Part shown: piece by piece, positions 56,616 to 64,000 of the stretch
Position numbering within the stretch: position 1 is the first letter of the stretch
Layout of the letters: the number at the start of each line of letters is the position of its first letter
Origin: Rhodocyclales bacterium GT-UBC
GTDB taxonomy: Bacteria; Pseudomonadota; Gammaproteobacteria; Burkholderiales; Rhodocyclaceae
Reading direction: 5' to 3'
DNA: 64,000 bases
Assembly (NCBI GenBank): GCA_003583745.1
Contig: QXPY01000005.1
Coordinates: 248,001-312,000 of the forward strand
Position numbers and translations under genes: made by a program
Notes under the pieces: generated by a model
The model's database searches: none
What the model was told of the DNA's origin: nothing
The model's input: only the letters and a program-made list of their open reading frames with translations

Positions 56616-58664
56616 TCATGTCGAAAAACGCGCCAACTGCGTCCTCAATTCGGCAGCCAGCTGCTGCAGATTTTCTGCCCGTTCGGCATTCCTGATCGCT
56701 CGCCCACTACTTCCCTCAGCCATTTGAGCAATATTCTCGACCAAACGAGCGATCTCCTGACTCGACGCACTTTGCTCACGGGTATTCTCGGCAATGCTCT
56801 GCACCGTCAATACCGTTTGCTCGGCATGCTCATCGATGGTCGCCAACGAGCTCCCGGCATCCCTCGCCAACTGCACACTGCCAGCCATGTTCGTACTGAC
56901 TGTCTGCATGCGCTCAACGGCAACACCAATCTCATCGAGAATCGCTTTCACTGTCGAAGAGATTTCCTGCGTCGACATCGAGGTACGTTCCGCAAGTTTG
57001 CGGACCTCATCTGCCACGACGGCAAATCCTCGTCCCTGCTCACCGGCTCGAGCCGCCTCGATCGCCGCATTCAAGGCCAGCAGGTTGGTTTGATCGGCAA
57101 TTTCTCGAATCACTCCGACCACACTCGAAATCTGCTGGGAGCGTTCGCCCAGTGAGTGAATCAGGTGGGCCGAGTCGTTAATATCGCCAGCCACACGCTC
57201 CAACTCACCCATGGCCTGGCCCACCACCTGCCGCCCAGACTCCGTCACCGCCTTGGCATCCTCCGAAATCCGGGCGGCCTGCCGGGCACTATCGGCCACA
57301 TGGGAAATACTGACTGACAATTGTTCGACCGAAGCCGCAATGCCGCTCGCCGACTGCGAAGCCGTCGCCGAACTCTCTCTCGCCGCCCCGGCCGCCGCCT
57401 GCAACTCGTCGGCCGCCCCCCCCACTTGGGCCGAAGTCGTTGCCACGCCTTGCACCAAGCTGCGCATTGCCGCGGCCATCTCGTTGAAGGCATGAGCAAT
57501 GCCATGTACTTCATTACGGCTTTGCGGATCGGCAGCCAGCAAAGAGACGCGTAAATCGCCTCCACTCAGCTTGCGCACGGCGGCTGCCAGTTCCCCCAAA
57601 CCGCTGAGCCGCGAACGAACCAGGAGATAGACCAGGCTAGCAAGGAGGGACGCTGACAACAGGCTGATCAGAATGACCAGATTACGTAAAGCCCTGCTTT
57701 CCTCAAGATATTCGTCAAGCCAACTTCCGGTCGCAACCGTCCACCCCCAGGCAGCCGAAGTTGTTGCAAAAATGATCTTTTCCCGCTCATTGCCTTGCTC
57801 ATCTCCCAAGCGATAGCGGAACAGGCCGGTTTTGTTTCGGATAATCTCCTGCAAAACTTGGCGAGTCGCTGCCGGCAAGTCCACCTCACTGATCAACTGG
57901 TTCTGGAACTTCGGGTGGAGTACAAATTCGCCAATGCTTTTTTCGTCCGTCGGCCGGATGATATAGACGTAGCCAGTCTTGCCGGAAACGAGGCCCCCGA
58001 ACAAATCCCTGACTCGCTTCAATTCGGCATCGAGCCCGATGCGGATAGAGAGCGCGCCCCATACTTTCCCATCCGTGCCTTTGAGCAACTTGACGTTGCT
58101 GAAATTGTACTTGCCCCCCCGAATAGTCAGCCCCTGATAGTCCTTCCCACCCAGGATCGCCTTGCTCACCGGATCACCATCGGCGATCGGGACCCCGTGC
58201 ATGGGACGCCCATCCTTGTCCCGCAACAAAGTTGCCAGGCGATAAAGCTTGTTATCGCGAATAATCAGAAACGCAGCCTCGTCGCCGGTCAAATCGCGAA
58301 AGCTTTTCAACAGCCGGTCATTGCCATTCAAGACCTCGCCCCCGACCTTGACCACCGGCAACTCGACACCGCCGGTTGCGACAAGGCCTTGCCCAAGCTC
58401 AGGCGAGGAACCGATGAATTTCAAGAAAAACTGTGCTTGGCGCTCGCCCCGCGCCTGAACGGCTTCGAACATCGAATCGAGCGTTCCCGCCATCAACTTG
58501 GCTTCGTGCTCCAGATTGCGCTCGGTAACCACCTCGGCCGACTTGTCTGCCGTTCGCTGGACGATATACGTCATGAGCAGGAAAACCACTGCCAAGGCGG
58601 CTATCGTCGCCAGAATGAGTTGCTGCGCGATCGGGCGCCGTTGAAAGCTGGCAAACATGTTCAT
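56616..58664 (-). CDS. Methyl-accepting chemotaxis protein with Cache-type sensor
   Basis: 682 residues. Helix about 14-34, a large periplasmic region (about 35-330) with a Cache_3-Cache_2/dCache-like pattern (for example [19 protein letters not shown]), a second helix (about 330-352), HAMP (about 355-410) and a cytoplasmic signalling hairpin with the conserved tip [19 protein letters not shown] and [17 protein letters not shown]. There is no C-terminal NWETF-like pentapeptide. It would sense a small ligand and feed CheA/CheW, not encoded here. ATG 58664 follows AGCGAG. Confidence 0.93.
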   Translation of the reverse strand: MNMFASFQRRPIAQQLILATIAALAVVFLLMTYIVQRTADKSAEVVTERNLEHEAKLMAGTLDSMFEAVQARGERQAQFFLKFIGSSPELGQGLVATGGVELPVVKVGGEVLNGNDRLLKSFRDLTGDEAAFLIIRDNKLYRLATLLRDKDGRPMHGVPIADGDPVSKAILGGKDYQGLTIRGGKYNFSNVKLLKGTDGKVWGALSIRIGLDAELKRVRDLFGGLVSGKTGYVYIIRPTDEKSIGEFVLHPKFQNQLISEVDLPAATRQVLQEIIRNKTGLFRYRLGDEQGNEREKIIFATTSAAWGWTVATGSWLDEYLEESRALRNLVILISLLSASLLASLVYLLVRSRLSGLGELAAAVRKLSGGDLRVSLLAADPQSRNEVHGIAHAFNEMAAAMRSLVQGVATTSAQVGGAADELQAAAGAARESSATASQSASGIAASVEQLSVSISHVADSARQAARISEDAKAVTESGRQVVGQAMGELERVAGDINDSAHLIHSLGERSQQISSVVGVIREIADQTNLLALNAAIEAARAGEQGRGFAVVADEVRKLAERTSMSTQEISSTVKAILDEIGVAVERMQTVSTNMAGSVQLARDAGSSLATIDEHAEQTVLTVQSIAENTREQSASSQEIARLVENIAQMAEGSSGRAIRNAERAENLQQLAAELRTQLARFST

Positions 58665-58731
58665 CTCGCTTGATAGTTATATTATTAAAAGCAAATTTAT
58701 CACAGGCTATCACAAGCGCCACCTCCACCGG

Positions 58732-58737
58732 TACAAT
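58732..58737 (+). promoter_or_regulatory. -10 element of tRNA-Arg
   Basis: TACAAT followed by GC-rich GCGCCC, typical of stable-RNA promoters; the mature tRNA begins 41 bases downstream. The -35 region is weak. Confidence 0.4.
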
Positions 58738-58777
58738 GCGCCCTTGCCGATTTGGCCGGGGCCGGCCGACTCTTCTC

Positions 58778-58852
58778 GCCTCCATAGTTAAATGGATATA
58801 ACACGCCCCTCCTAAGGGCGAATTGGTGGTTCGATTCCACCTGGGGGCGCCA
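58778..58852 (+). tRNA. tRNA-Arg (anticodon CCU)
   Basis: 75 nucleotides including encoded CCA. Acceptor GCCTCCA/TGGGGGC (one G-U pair), anticodon loop CTCCTAA with anticodon CCT, T arm GGTGGTTCGATTCCACC. It decodes AGG. The next gene begins 20 bases after the tRNA; I see no integrase or attachment-site duplicate. Confidence 0.97.
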
Positions 58853-58871
58853 TCCGGCCGACAACTTACCG

Positions 58872-59648
58872 ATGAAAAATCCCAGGAAAAAAACCCAGCA
58901 CGCCATCGACATCAGCGAAGAAAATGGGGTGCGCTACCTGCATTTCGGTTCGGAATGGGTGCAGGGCGCGATGCGAGTAGCCCGCCCCTGGTCGCTGGAA
59001 CTGGCCTACACCCGAGAAATGATGGCGGGACTACTACTCCGCCCGGCCCTGGACTGGCCGCGCCATGCCCTGTTGATCGGGCTCGGCGCCGGTTCTCTGG
59101 CCAAGTTCATTTATCGCAACCTGCCTGACTGCCGGACTACCGTAGTCGAGATCAACCCGCAGGTCGAATTTATCGCCCGACAGTATTTCAAGCTGCCGGA
59201 CGACCCACGCCGCCTCGACATTGTCATCGGCTGCGGCGCCGATTACATGCTGAGCGGAGACAAAACCTTCGACCTGATCCTGGTCGATGGCTTCGACCCG
59301 GATGCCCGCGCCGGCGCGCTCGACACGCTACCGTTCTATCAAGCGTGTCGCGCCCGTCTTGGCGAAGACGGCTTGCTTGGCATCAACCTGCTGGGACGAA
59401 ACAAGGGATTCCTCGGGAGCGTGGATCGCATCCAAAGTGCGTTTGATGGCAGGGTGGCCGTTTTTCCCTCCTGCGACAGTGGCAACACTATTGCTTTTGC
59501 GACATCGGGCACGCCGGTCGAAATTTCCTTGGAAGCCATGCGCCAGCGAGCGCAGCAATTGAAAACGGCATGCCGCCTGGACCTGCTCCCCACCATCAGC
59601 CGTCTCCAACTCGCCCATCCACTACCCGATGGCATCCTGCGAATCTGA
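58872..59648 (+). CDS. Spermidine synthase-like methyltransferase-fold protein
   Basis: 258 residues. The nucleotide-binding motif GLGAGSLAKF (about residues 70-79) and VEINPQVEFIARQYF fit the spermidine-synthase superfamily; ILVDGFDPDA supplies the acidic residue. The protein is shorter than SpeE and lacks the full N-terminal barrel, so aminopropyl transfer is not certain. It starts 20 bases after tRNA-Arg and ends before an independent small gene. Family assignment is good, substrate unknown. Confidence 0.82.
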   Translation: MKNPRKKTQHAIDISEENGVRYLHFGSEWVQGAMRVARPWSLELAYTREMMAGLLLRPALDWPRHALLIGLGAGSLAKFIYRNLPDCRTTVVEINPQVEFIARQYFKLPDDPRRLDIVIGCGADYMLSGDKTFDLILVDGFDPDARAGALDTLPFYQACRARLGEDGLLGINLLGRNKGFLGSVDRIQSAFDGRVAVFPSCDSGNTIAFATSGTPVEISLEAMRQRAQQLKTACRLDLLPTISRLQLAHPLPDGILRI

Positions 59649-59786
59649 ACTCAGCCTTGTCTTCTCCCCCCGGGCAAGCTACAAATAAAGTGATCCTCCA
59701 CCTATTCCAATGACAAGGCGGACAAAAAAACGATAAGCAGTCGTTCTCATGTCAGCTCACCACTTGGCAGTCAAAGGAGGAAATAC

Positions 59787-60065
59787 ATGCTTTCACTTCA
59801 GGACGTCATTGACTATTGCGATCTCGATCGTGGCGAAATCGAAGCCATCGCCGAGCACGAACACATCCCGGTCACCCTTGCCGCAGAATTGAGCGAAGTC
59901 CTGCTCTGCTCACCTGAAGGTGTGTGCCGACTGCATACGATGATCATCGAAAACATGACGCACGCTCTCGAGCAGGGCGAATACGAGCGTGTTCAGGACC
60001 TTTCTAAAACCTACCAGCATTTGCAGCGGACGCATCCGCTACCCAATCAGCAACTCCAAACCTGA
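59787..60065 (+). CDS. Conserved hypothetical protein, 92 residues
   Basis: I do not recognise the family. It is a small acidic, all-helical soluble protein (start MLSLQDVIDYCDLDRGEIEA), with no signal peptide or membrane helix. A strong ribosome site AAAGGAGG precedes the ATG. The N-terminal segment could form a helix-turn-helix-like bundle. It is convergent with the NarL-like gene, with a short hairpin (CTGAGG/CCTCAG, 60062-60081) over the junction. It may belong to nitrate or anaerobic regulation given its neighbours, but nothing shows this. Confidence 0.72.
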   Translation: MLSLQDVIDYCDLDRGEIEAIAEHEHIPVTLAAELSEVLLCSPEGVCRLHTMIIENMTHALEQGEYERVQDLSKTYQHLQRTHPLPNQQLQT

Positions 60066-60077
60066 GGAAAAACCCCC

Positions 60078-60743
60078 TCAGACATTCCGGGTGGACTGCC
60101 CGAAGCCGTGTTCGACGGCATAAAGCGCCACTTGCACGCGGCTGGTCATGTTCAGTTTCTTGAAGATGTTCTGGACATGAATTTTGACGGTACTCTCCGC
60201 CAGATCCAGCTTGCGTGCGATTTCCTTGTTGCTCTCTCCCAAGGCCAAACACTCAAGGATGTCTCGCTCACGCGGCGAAAACTTGTCACGCTCGATCACC
60301 GGAGCAGAACGCGGCTGGGCGCGAACCCCTTGAATCAGCTTGGCGGTCATTTGCGGCGAAACGATGGACTCGCCCCGTGCAGCGCGCCGGATCGCATCAA
60401 CCAAGGTCGCCGTTTCGATATTCTTCAATAGATAACCGCAGGCCCCGGCTCGCAATGCATCCATCAAATCCTGCGCATCTTCCGACACGGTGAGCATCAA
60501 GACCTTGACGTCCGGATTTTCCTCGCTAATGACCTTGACTGCCTCCAGACCGGAAACGCCCTGCATGTGAAGGTCGAGCAAGACGACATCCGGCTTCAAG
60601 GAACGCGCCCGCTTGATCCCCTCCAGACCGTCGCCGGCCTCATCGACCACTTCGAAATCCTCATTGCGCTGCAGCAGCGACTTGATCCCGCTACGAAACA
60701 AAGTATGGTCATCGACCAGCAAGACACGAATCTTTTCGTTCAT
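60078..60743 (-). CDS. narL: NarL-like response regulator
   Basis: 221 residues. The receiver domain has acidic residues Asp11-Asp12, the phosphoacceptor Asp57 (VVLLDLHMQ) and Lys in LLKN (about 107); a LuxR-type helix-turn-helix follows (about 155-215, SPRERDILECLALGESNKEI). It is one base downstream of the kinase gene and is its likely partner. A nitrate role is inferred from the kinase P-box and the ABC transporter nearby. Confidence 0.9.
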   Translation of the reverse strand: MNEKIRVLLVDDHTLFRSGIKSLLQRNEDFEVVDEAGDGLEGIKRARSLKPDVVLLDLHMQGVSGLEAVKVISEENPDVKVLMLTVSEDAQDLMDALRAGACGYLLKNIETATLVDAIRRAARGESIVSPQMTAKLIQGVRAQPRSAPVIERDKFSPRERDILECLALGESNKEIARKLDLAESTVKIHVQNIFKKLNMTSRVQVALYAVEHGFGQSTRNV

Positions 60744-62684
60744 TTAATTGGACCTCTCCTGTTCTCTCGGCATGGTCAGCGTCACACGGGTGCCGCCACC
60801 GATTTCCGACTCAACCTTGCATTCCCCACCAACCCGGTAAGCACGCTCACGCATGATTTTCAGGCCGACATGGCCGTCCGACTGCACATTCGGTTCATTG
60901 ACCGGATCAAAGCCACGGCCATCATCGAGGATCTCGACCACCAACTGACCGCCATGACGTTTAAGTAAAACACGAACATGCCGTGCGCCGGCATGTTTGC
61001 GGATATTGGAAAGCGATTCCTGGACAATGTGCATGATCTGGGTTTCATCAGTCGGCACCAGTGGTCCGTCACTGCCCAAGGTTTCAAAAGCCGTGACAAT
61101 ACCAGTCTGGCCTTCGAACTTCTCCAGCGCCGCCCGGATAGCGGAATCGAGATCGGCCTGGTGCAAACGGGTACGGAAATGGACCAGCAGTTCGCGTACA
61201 TCGTCATAACTTTCCTGAATGCCTTCACGCAGCATGCCGGCCGTTTGCAAGGCCTCGCCAACATCCCCCTGGCTCAACGAGTCCTCGAGCAATTGAACCT
61301 GAATATTCATGAAGGCCAACCCTTGAGCGATCGAATCGTGCAACTCCTGCGCCAGCAGATTGCGCTCTTCGGAAATGGCCAACTCCTTTTCACGCGATTT
61401 CAGGCGAAGATTCTCGATCGCCACGCCAAGATGCTGACCCAGCGTTTCCAGCAGATGCTCCTCACGCTTGCTCAAGCCCTGCGGCCGCCGGAAATACAGG
61501 TTGTACACCCCCAGGCGATTCTTGTCATGCATGATCGTGAAGGCCGTAGCCGTGGCAAAGCCCTCACGGATACAACTTCGCAGTTTCATGCCCGGCGGCG
61601 GATTTTCAGTCGCGAAACTGGCGCGCACGCCGGTCTGAATGACCTGACCGCATAAGCATTCGCCACAATTCAGATCGCTCTCGTTAGCCACAAAGTCGTC
61701 GGAAAGCCCATCGTGCGTTACCAGATGCAGCAAGCCGGTCTGCTCCGAATAGAGGCGAACGGCCGCTGCGTCGGCACCCAAGGCTTCCTTAATGCGATCA
61801 AGGAAGCCACGGCACAAAACCTCAATGGGAGCCGGCTCACTGAGATAGGCCGTCGTCAGATAGAGAATCCCGAGTTCATGATTCCGCTCGGCAAGATTGC
61901 GGGTCTCACCTGCAACACGCTCCTCAAGCGTGCTGTAGACCGTTTGCAGGTGCTCGGCCATTTGGTTGAAACCTTGCGCCAGTCCGCCGACTTCATCGTC
62001 GCTGGTTACCGGCAAACGCACCGAAAGATCGTTATCCATCATGCGCCGCATGCTGGCGTGCAAAGTCACGATGGGCTGGATCACCAGCTTGCCGAAAAAC
62101 CGGATGAGAATCGCGGTACCGATGATGGAAAAGACGACCAATGCGACCTGAACACTGCGCAGAAGGTTGGTGTCGTCAGCATAGCTATGCTCCATGGCCA
62201 GGACCAAATCGTTGATCCGGCTGACAAAACCTTCCAGTTCCTGATCGAAGCGGTTGAGGTGCTGTAGCCGGTCTGCGGCAGGACTATTCAGATAGTTCTC
62301 GACGAGCGGCCGCAAGCGCTCCTGCCAGGCCGATTCGACAGCACGCAGTTGCATATCGACCTGATCGTTGCGTGGCGGAGCCATCGGGCGGGCCGGGTCG
62401 CCCTGCCGCAAATCGGTGAGCACCTTGTCGAAAAGAAGCATTTCGGCTCGCAGCCCCTTGATCCGCTCGCCGCTCTCCGGCACCTGGGCTGCGCGTGCCA
62501 TCAAGTGGCTGATCCGGTAAGTCCGCATCCGCTGACTGCCGGCATCATTGATTGCCGCCGCCACCCCCTCCAGTTGCCAGGATATAAGCAGGGTCAGGAC
62601 AATGGCCGACAACGCGATCAGGAAAAACCCGAACAGGATGCCGACAATCTTGCGGGAAAGCTTGGCTGGAGCGACGAGCATCAT
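60744..62684 (-). CDS. narX: NarX-like nitrate/nitrite sensor histidine kinase
   Basis: 646 residues. Helix about 14-36, periplasmic four-helix bundle with a P-box-like DAGSQRMRTYRIS (48-59), helix about 178-200, HAMP (200-253), a GAF-like central module (about 270-425) and a HisKA_3 kinase with phosphoacceptor His449 (LAQELHDSIAQG) and ATP-binding DDGRGFD. In the central module Cys340, Cys343, Cys345 and Cys371 form a cluster like the one described in NarX. The ATG 62684 is followed by a second ATG. Transcribed with narL. Confidence 0.9.
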   Translation of the reverse strand: MMLVAPAKLSRKIVGILFGFFLIALSAIVLTLLISWQLEGVAAAINDAGSQRMRTYRISHLMARAAQVPESGERIKGLRAEMLLFDKVLTDLRQGDPARPMAPPRNDQVDMQLRAVESAWQERLRPLVENYLNSPAADRLQHLNRFDQELEGFVSRINDLVLAMEHSYADDTNLLRSVQVALVVFSIIGTAILIRFFGKLVIQPIVTLHASMRRMMDNDLSVRLPVTSDDEVGGLAQGFNQMAEHLQTVYSTLEERVAGETRNLAERNHELGILYLTTAYLSEPAPIEVLCRGFLDRIKEALGADAAAVRLYSEQTGLLHLVTHDGLSDDFVANESDLNCGECLCGQVIQTGVRASFATENPPPGMKLRSCIREGFATATAFTIMHDKNRLGVYNLYFRRPQGLSKREEHLLETLGQHLGVAIENLRLKSREKELAISEERNLLAQELHDSIAQGLAFMNIQVQLLEDSLSQGDVGEALQTAGMLREGIQESYDDVRELLVHFRTRLHQADLDSAIRAALEKFEGQTGIVTAFETLGSDGPLVPTDETQIMHIVQESLSNIRKHAGARHVRVLLKRHGGQLVVEILDDGRGFDPVNEPNVQSDGHVGLKIMRERAYRVGGECKVESEIGGGTRVTLTMPREQERSN

Positions 62685-62753
62685 GGCTAAGAAAATCAGG
62701 ATGCACGAACCTTAGCGGCGTTCGGCAAAAAAGCAACAACCTGGATCAAAAGA

Positions 62754-62787
62754 AAATGCCCACCGTGTTTCGCGGTGGGCATTTTTT
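62754..62787. terminator. Bidirectional terminator between the nitrate-transporter operon and the NarX-like gene
   Basis: AAATGCCCACC / GGTGGGCATTT 11-base stem with a 9-base loop and T runs on both strands. On the minus strand it ends the ABC-transporter operon and insulates the narX-like gene. Confidence 0.9.
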
Positions 62788-62824
62788 CAATGATCGATGA
62801 AGAAAAACGAAAATGAGCCGGGAC

Positions 62825-63625
62825 TCAAGCAGCAATTTTCTCGACGTGCGCCTGCTTTTCGTAAAGAAATTCAAGCACGGCAGCACGACAATCAATGTAA
62901 GCCGGATCGTGCGCCAGGGTCAGGCGATCGCGCGGCCGCGGCAGATTCACCTCAAGGATTTCACCGATAGTCGCCGCCGGACCATTGGTCATCATCACGA
63001 TGCGGTCGGAAAGCAGTACCGCTTCGTCGACATCGTGGGTGACCATGACCGTCGTCGCCTGGGTCGCCTCGCAGATTTTCATCAACTCATCCTGCAGCTT
63101 GGCGCGGGTCAGGGCATCAAGCGCTCCGAACGGCTCATCCATCAGCAAGACCTTGGGCTGCATCGACAGGGCGCGGGCAATGCCGACCCGCTGCTTCATG
63201 CCACCCGAGATTTCATGCGGATACTTGCTGCTGGCGTGATCCAGGCCGACCAGGTTGATCGCCGCGGCAGTGCGCTCCCTGAGCTTCGGCTTGCCTTCCT
63301 TGGCGCCGAAGACGCGCTCGACAGCCAGATAGACATTCTCGAAGCAGGTCAGCCAGGGCAACAGGCTGTGGTTCTGAAAGACCACGGCGCGCTCCGGACC
63401 GGGGCCGGCGATTTCGCGGCCATCGCAGAGCAGTACGCCGGTGGTCGGCCGGGTCAGGCCGGCGATCAGGTTAAGCAGCGTTGATTTGCCGCAACCGGAG
63501 TGGCCGATCAGCGCAATGAACTCGCCCTGCTTGATCGAGAGATCGATGTCGCGCAGGGCGACGAACTTGCCTTTCTTGGTGTCGAAAGTCTGGCCGACAC
63601 GCTCGATGCTTACGAATTTTTCCAT
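62825..63625 (-). CDS. Nitrate/sulfonate-type ABC transporter ATP-binding protein (NrtD-like)
   Basis: 266 residues. Walker A GHSGCGKST, signature SGGMKQRVGIARAL and Walker B LLMDEPFGALD with MVTHDVDEAVLL are all intact. The sequence SLLPWLTCFENVYLAVERVF is typical of the nitrate/taurine/sulfonate importer ATPases. ATG begins MEKFVSIERVGQ; the frame upstream is spurious because it overlaps the permease gene in another frame. It lies 14 bases after the permease. Nitrate as substrate is inferred from the NarX-like neighbour. Confidence 0.9.
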   Translation of the reverse strand: MEKFVSIERVGQTFDTKKGKFVALRDIDLSIKQGEFIALIGHSGCGKSTLLNLIAGLTRPTTGVLLCDGREIAGPGPERAVVFQNHSLLPWLTCFENVYLAVERVFGAKEGKPKLRERTAAAINLVGLDHASSKYPHEISGGMKQRVGIARALSMQPKVLLMDEPFGALDALTRAKLQDELMKICEATQATTVMVTHDVDEAVLLSDRIVMMTNGPAATIGEILEVNLPRPRDRLTLAHDPAYIDCRAAVLEFLYEKQAHVEKIAA

Positions 63626-63639
63626 GACGTTCTCCCGGA

Positions 63640-64000
63640 TCAGGCGGATTCTTTGGTCAGCTTCTTGGCCAGCAGGATCAGGCTCTGCTCGAGGATCAGG
63701 CCGACGATGCCGATGACGAAGATGGCGATGATGATGTGCTCGACCTTCAGGTTGTTCCACTCGTCCCACACCCAGAAGCCGATGCCGACGCCGCCGGTGA
63801 GCATTTCAGCGGCGACGATGACCAGCCAGGCGGTGCCGATCGACAGGCGGATACCGGTCAGCATGTAAGGCAGCACGGCCGGGAACAGGATCTTGGTGAC
63901 GACCTTCCACTCCGACAAGGCCAGCACGCGGGCGACGTTCAGGTAGTCCTGCGGCACGCGCTGCACGCCTTGTGCCGTGTTCATGATCATCGGCCAGATC
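63640..64000 (-). CDS. Nitrate-type ABC transporter permease (NrtB-like), 5' end outside window
   Basis: The last 120 or so codons are visible; the frame stays open through the right edge. It has membrane helices and a cytoplasmic coupling loop of EAA type (NVARVLALSEWKVVTKILFP), matching BPD_transp_1 permeases of nitrate/sulfonate importers. It is directly upstream of its ATPase gene. The ATG at 63990 is internal, not the true start. Confidence 0.88.
   Translation of the reverse strand, partial: IWPMIMNTAQGVQRVPQDYLNVARVLALSEWKVVTKILFPAVLPYMLTGIRLSIGTAWLVIVAAEMLTGGVGIGFWVWDEWNNLKVEHIIIAIFVIGIVGLILEQSLILLAKKLTKESA

Noticed and set aside
58778..58870. Genomic island attachment site at tRNA-Arg
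   Set aside because: No integrase, no direct repeat of the tRNA 3' end, and the neighbouring genes look like core genes.

Overview
The window is gene-dense chromosomal DNA of moderately high GC. The gene order and families point to a betaproteobacterium, most likely Rhodocyclales (Dechloromonas/Azonexus-like); this placement is an inference from gene content, not a search. The signs are a MSHA-type pilus locus, the order asd-fimV-truA-trpF-trpB-trpA-accD-folC-dedD-cvpA-purF-metZ, a NarX/NarL-like pair beside a nitrate-type ABC transporter, and many cyclic-di-GMP proteins. No gap between genes exceeds about 300 bases. I see no insertion sequence, prophage, CRISPR array or rRNA.

Layout. 1-13006 (minus strand) is a MSHA type IV pilus operon in the order mshE-G-F-B-A-C-D-O-P-Q, then mshI, a PilN-like gene and mshJ running off the left edge. 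13135-14421 is an RhlE-like RNA helicase. 14463-29363 (minus) is a long, tightly overlapping biosynthetic operon starting at the polar-hub protein gene fimV and passing through an EcfT-like membrane protein, truA, trpFBA, accD, folC, dedD, cvpA, purF and metZ to an HD-GYP protein. 29520-34076 (minus) is leuC, a small repeat lipoprotein, leuD, leuB and asd, separated from fimV by a strong terminator. 34107-37456 (minus) holds an MFS transporter, a YdcH-like protein, chorismate synthase and a CBS-pair protein. 37728-44213 holds an XRE-type regulator with an operator-like array, a radical SAM protein divergent from queD, and a translationally coupled trio of a PhnD-like binding protein, a HAMP-PAS-GGDEF-EAL protein and a patatin. 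44284-48722 holds tRNA-Ser(UGA), a BAX-inhibitor-family membrane protein, rlmD, an unknown gene, an Ala/Pro repeat lipoprotein and bamC. 48732-54561 holds dapA, tilS, accA, and two HDOD proteins flanking a metallo-beta-lactamase-fold hydrolase. 54589-64000 holds uup, a Cache-type chemoreceptor, tRNA-Arg(CCU), a spermidine-synthase-like gene, an unknown small gene, a NarL/NarX-like two-component pair, and the end of a nitrate-type ABC transporter operon.

How it fits together. Most of the window is core metabolism (Trp, Leu, Met, Lys, chorismate, purine, fatty acid and folate synthesis) and envelope or RNA maintenance. The accessory theme is surface behaviour under cyclic-di-GMP control: the pilus ATPase MshE carries the tandem cyclic-di-GMP-binding motif, and the window also encodes an HD-GYP protein with a variant motif, an intact GGDEF-EAL protein, two HDOD proteins, a chemoreceptor and FimV. 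The best candidates for something undescribed are the binding-protein/GGDEF-EAL/patatin operon, the composite MshQ adhesin, the 11-residue-repeat lipoprotein inside the leu operon and the operator array upstream of the XRE gene.
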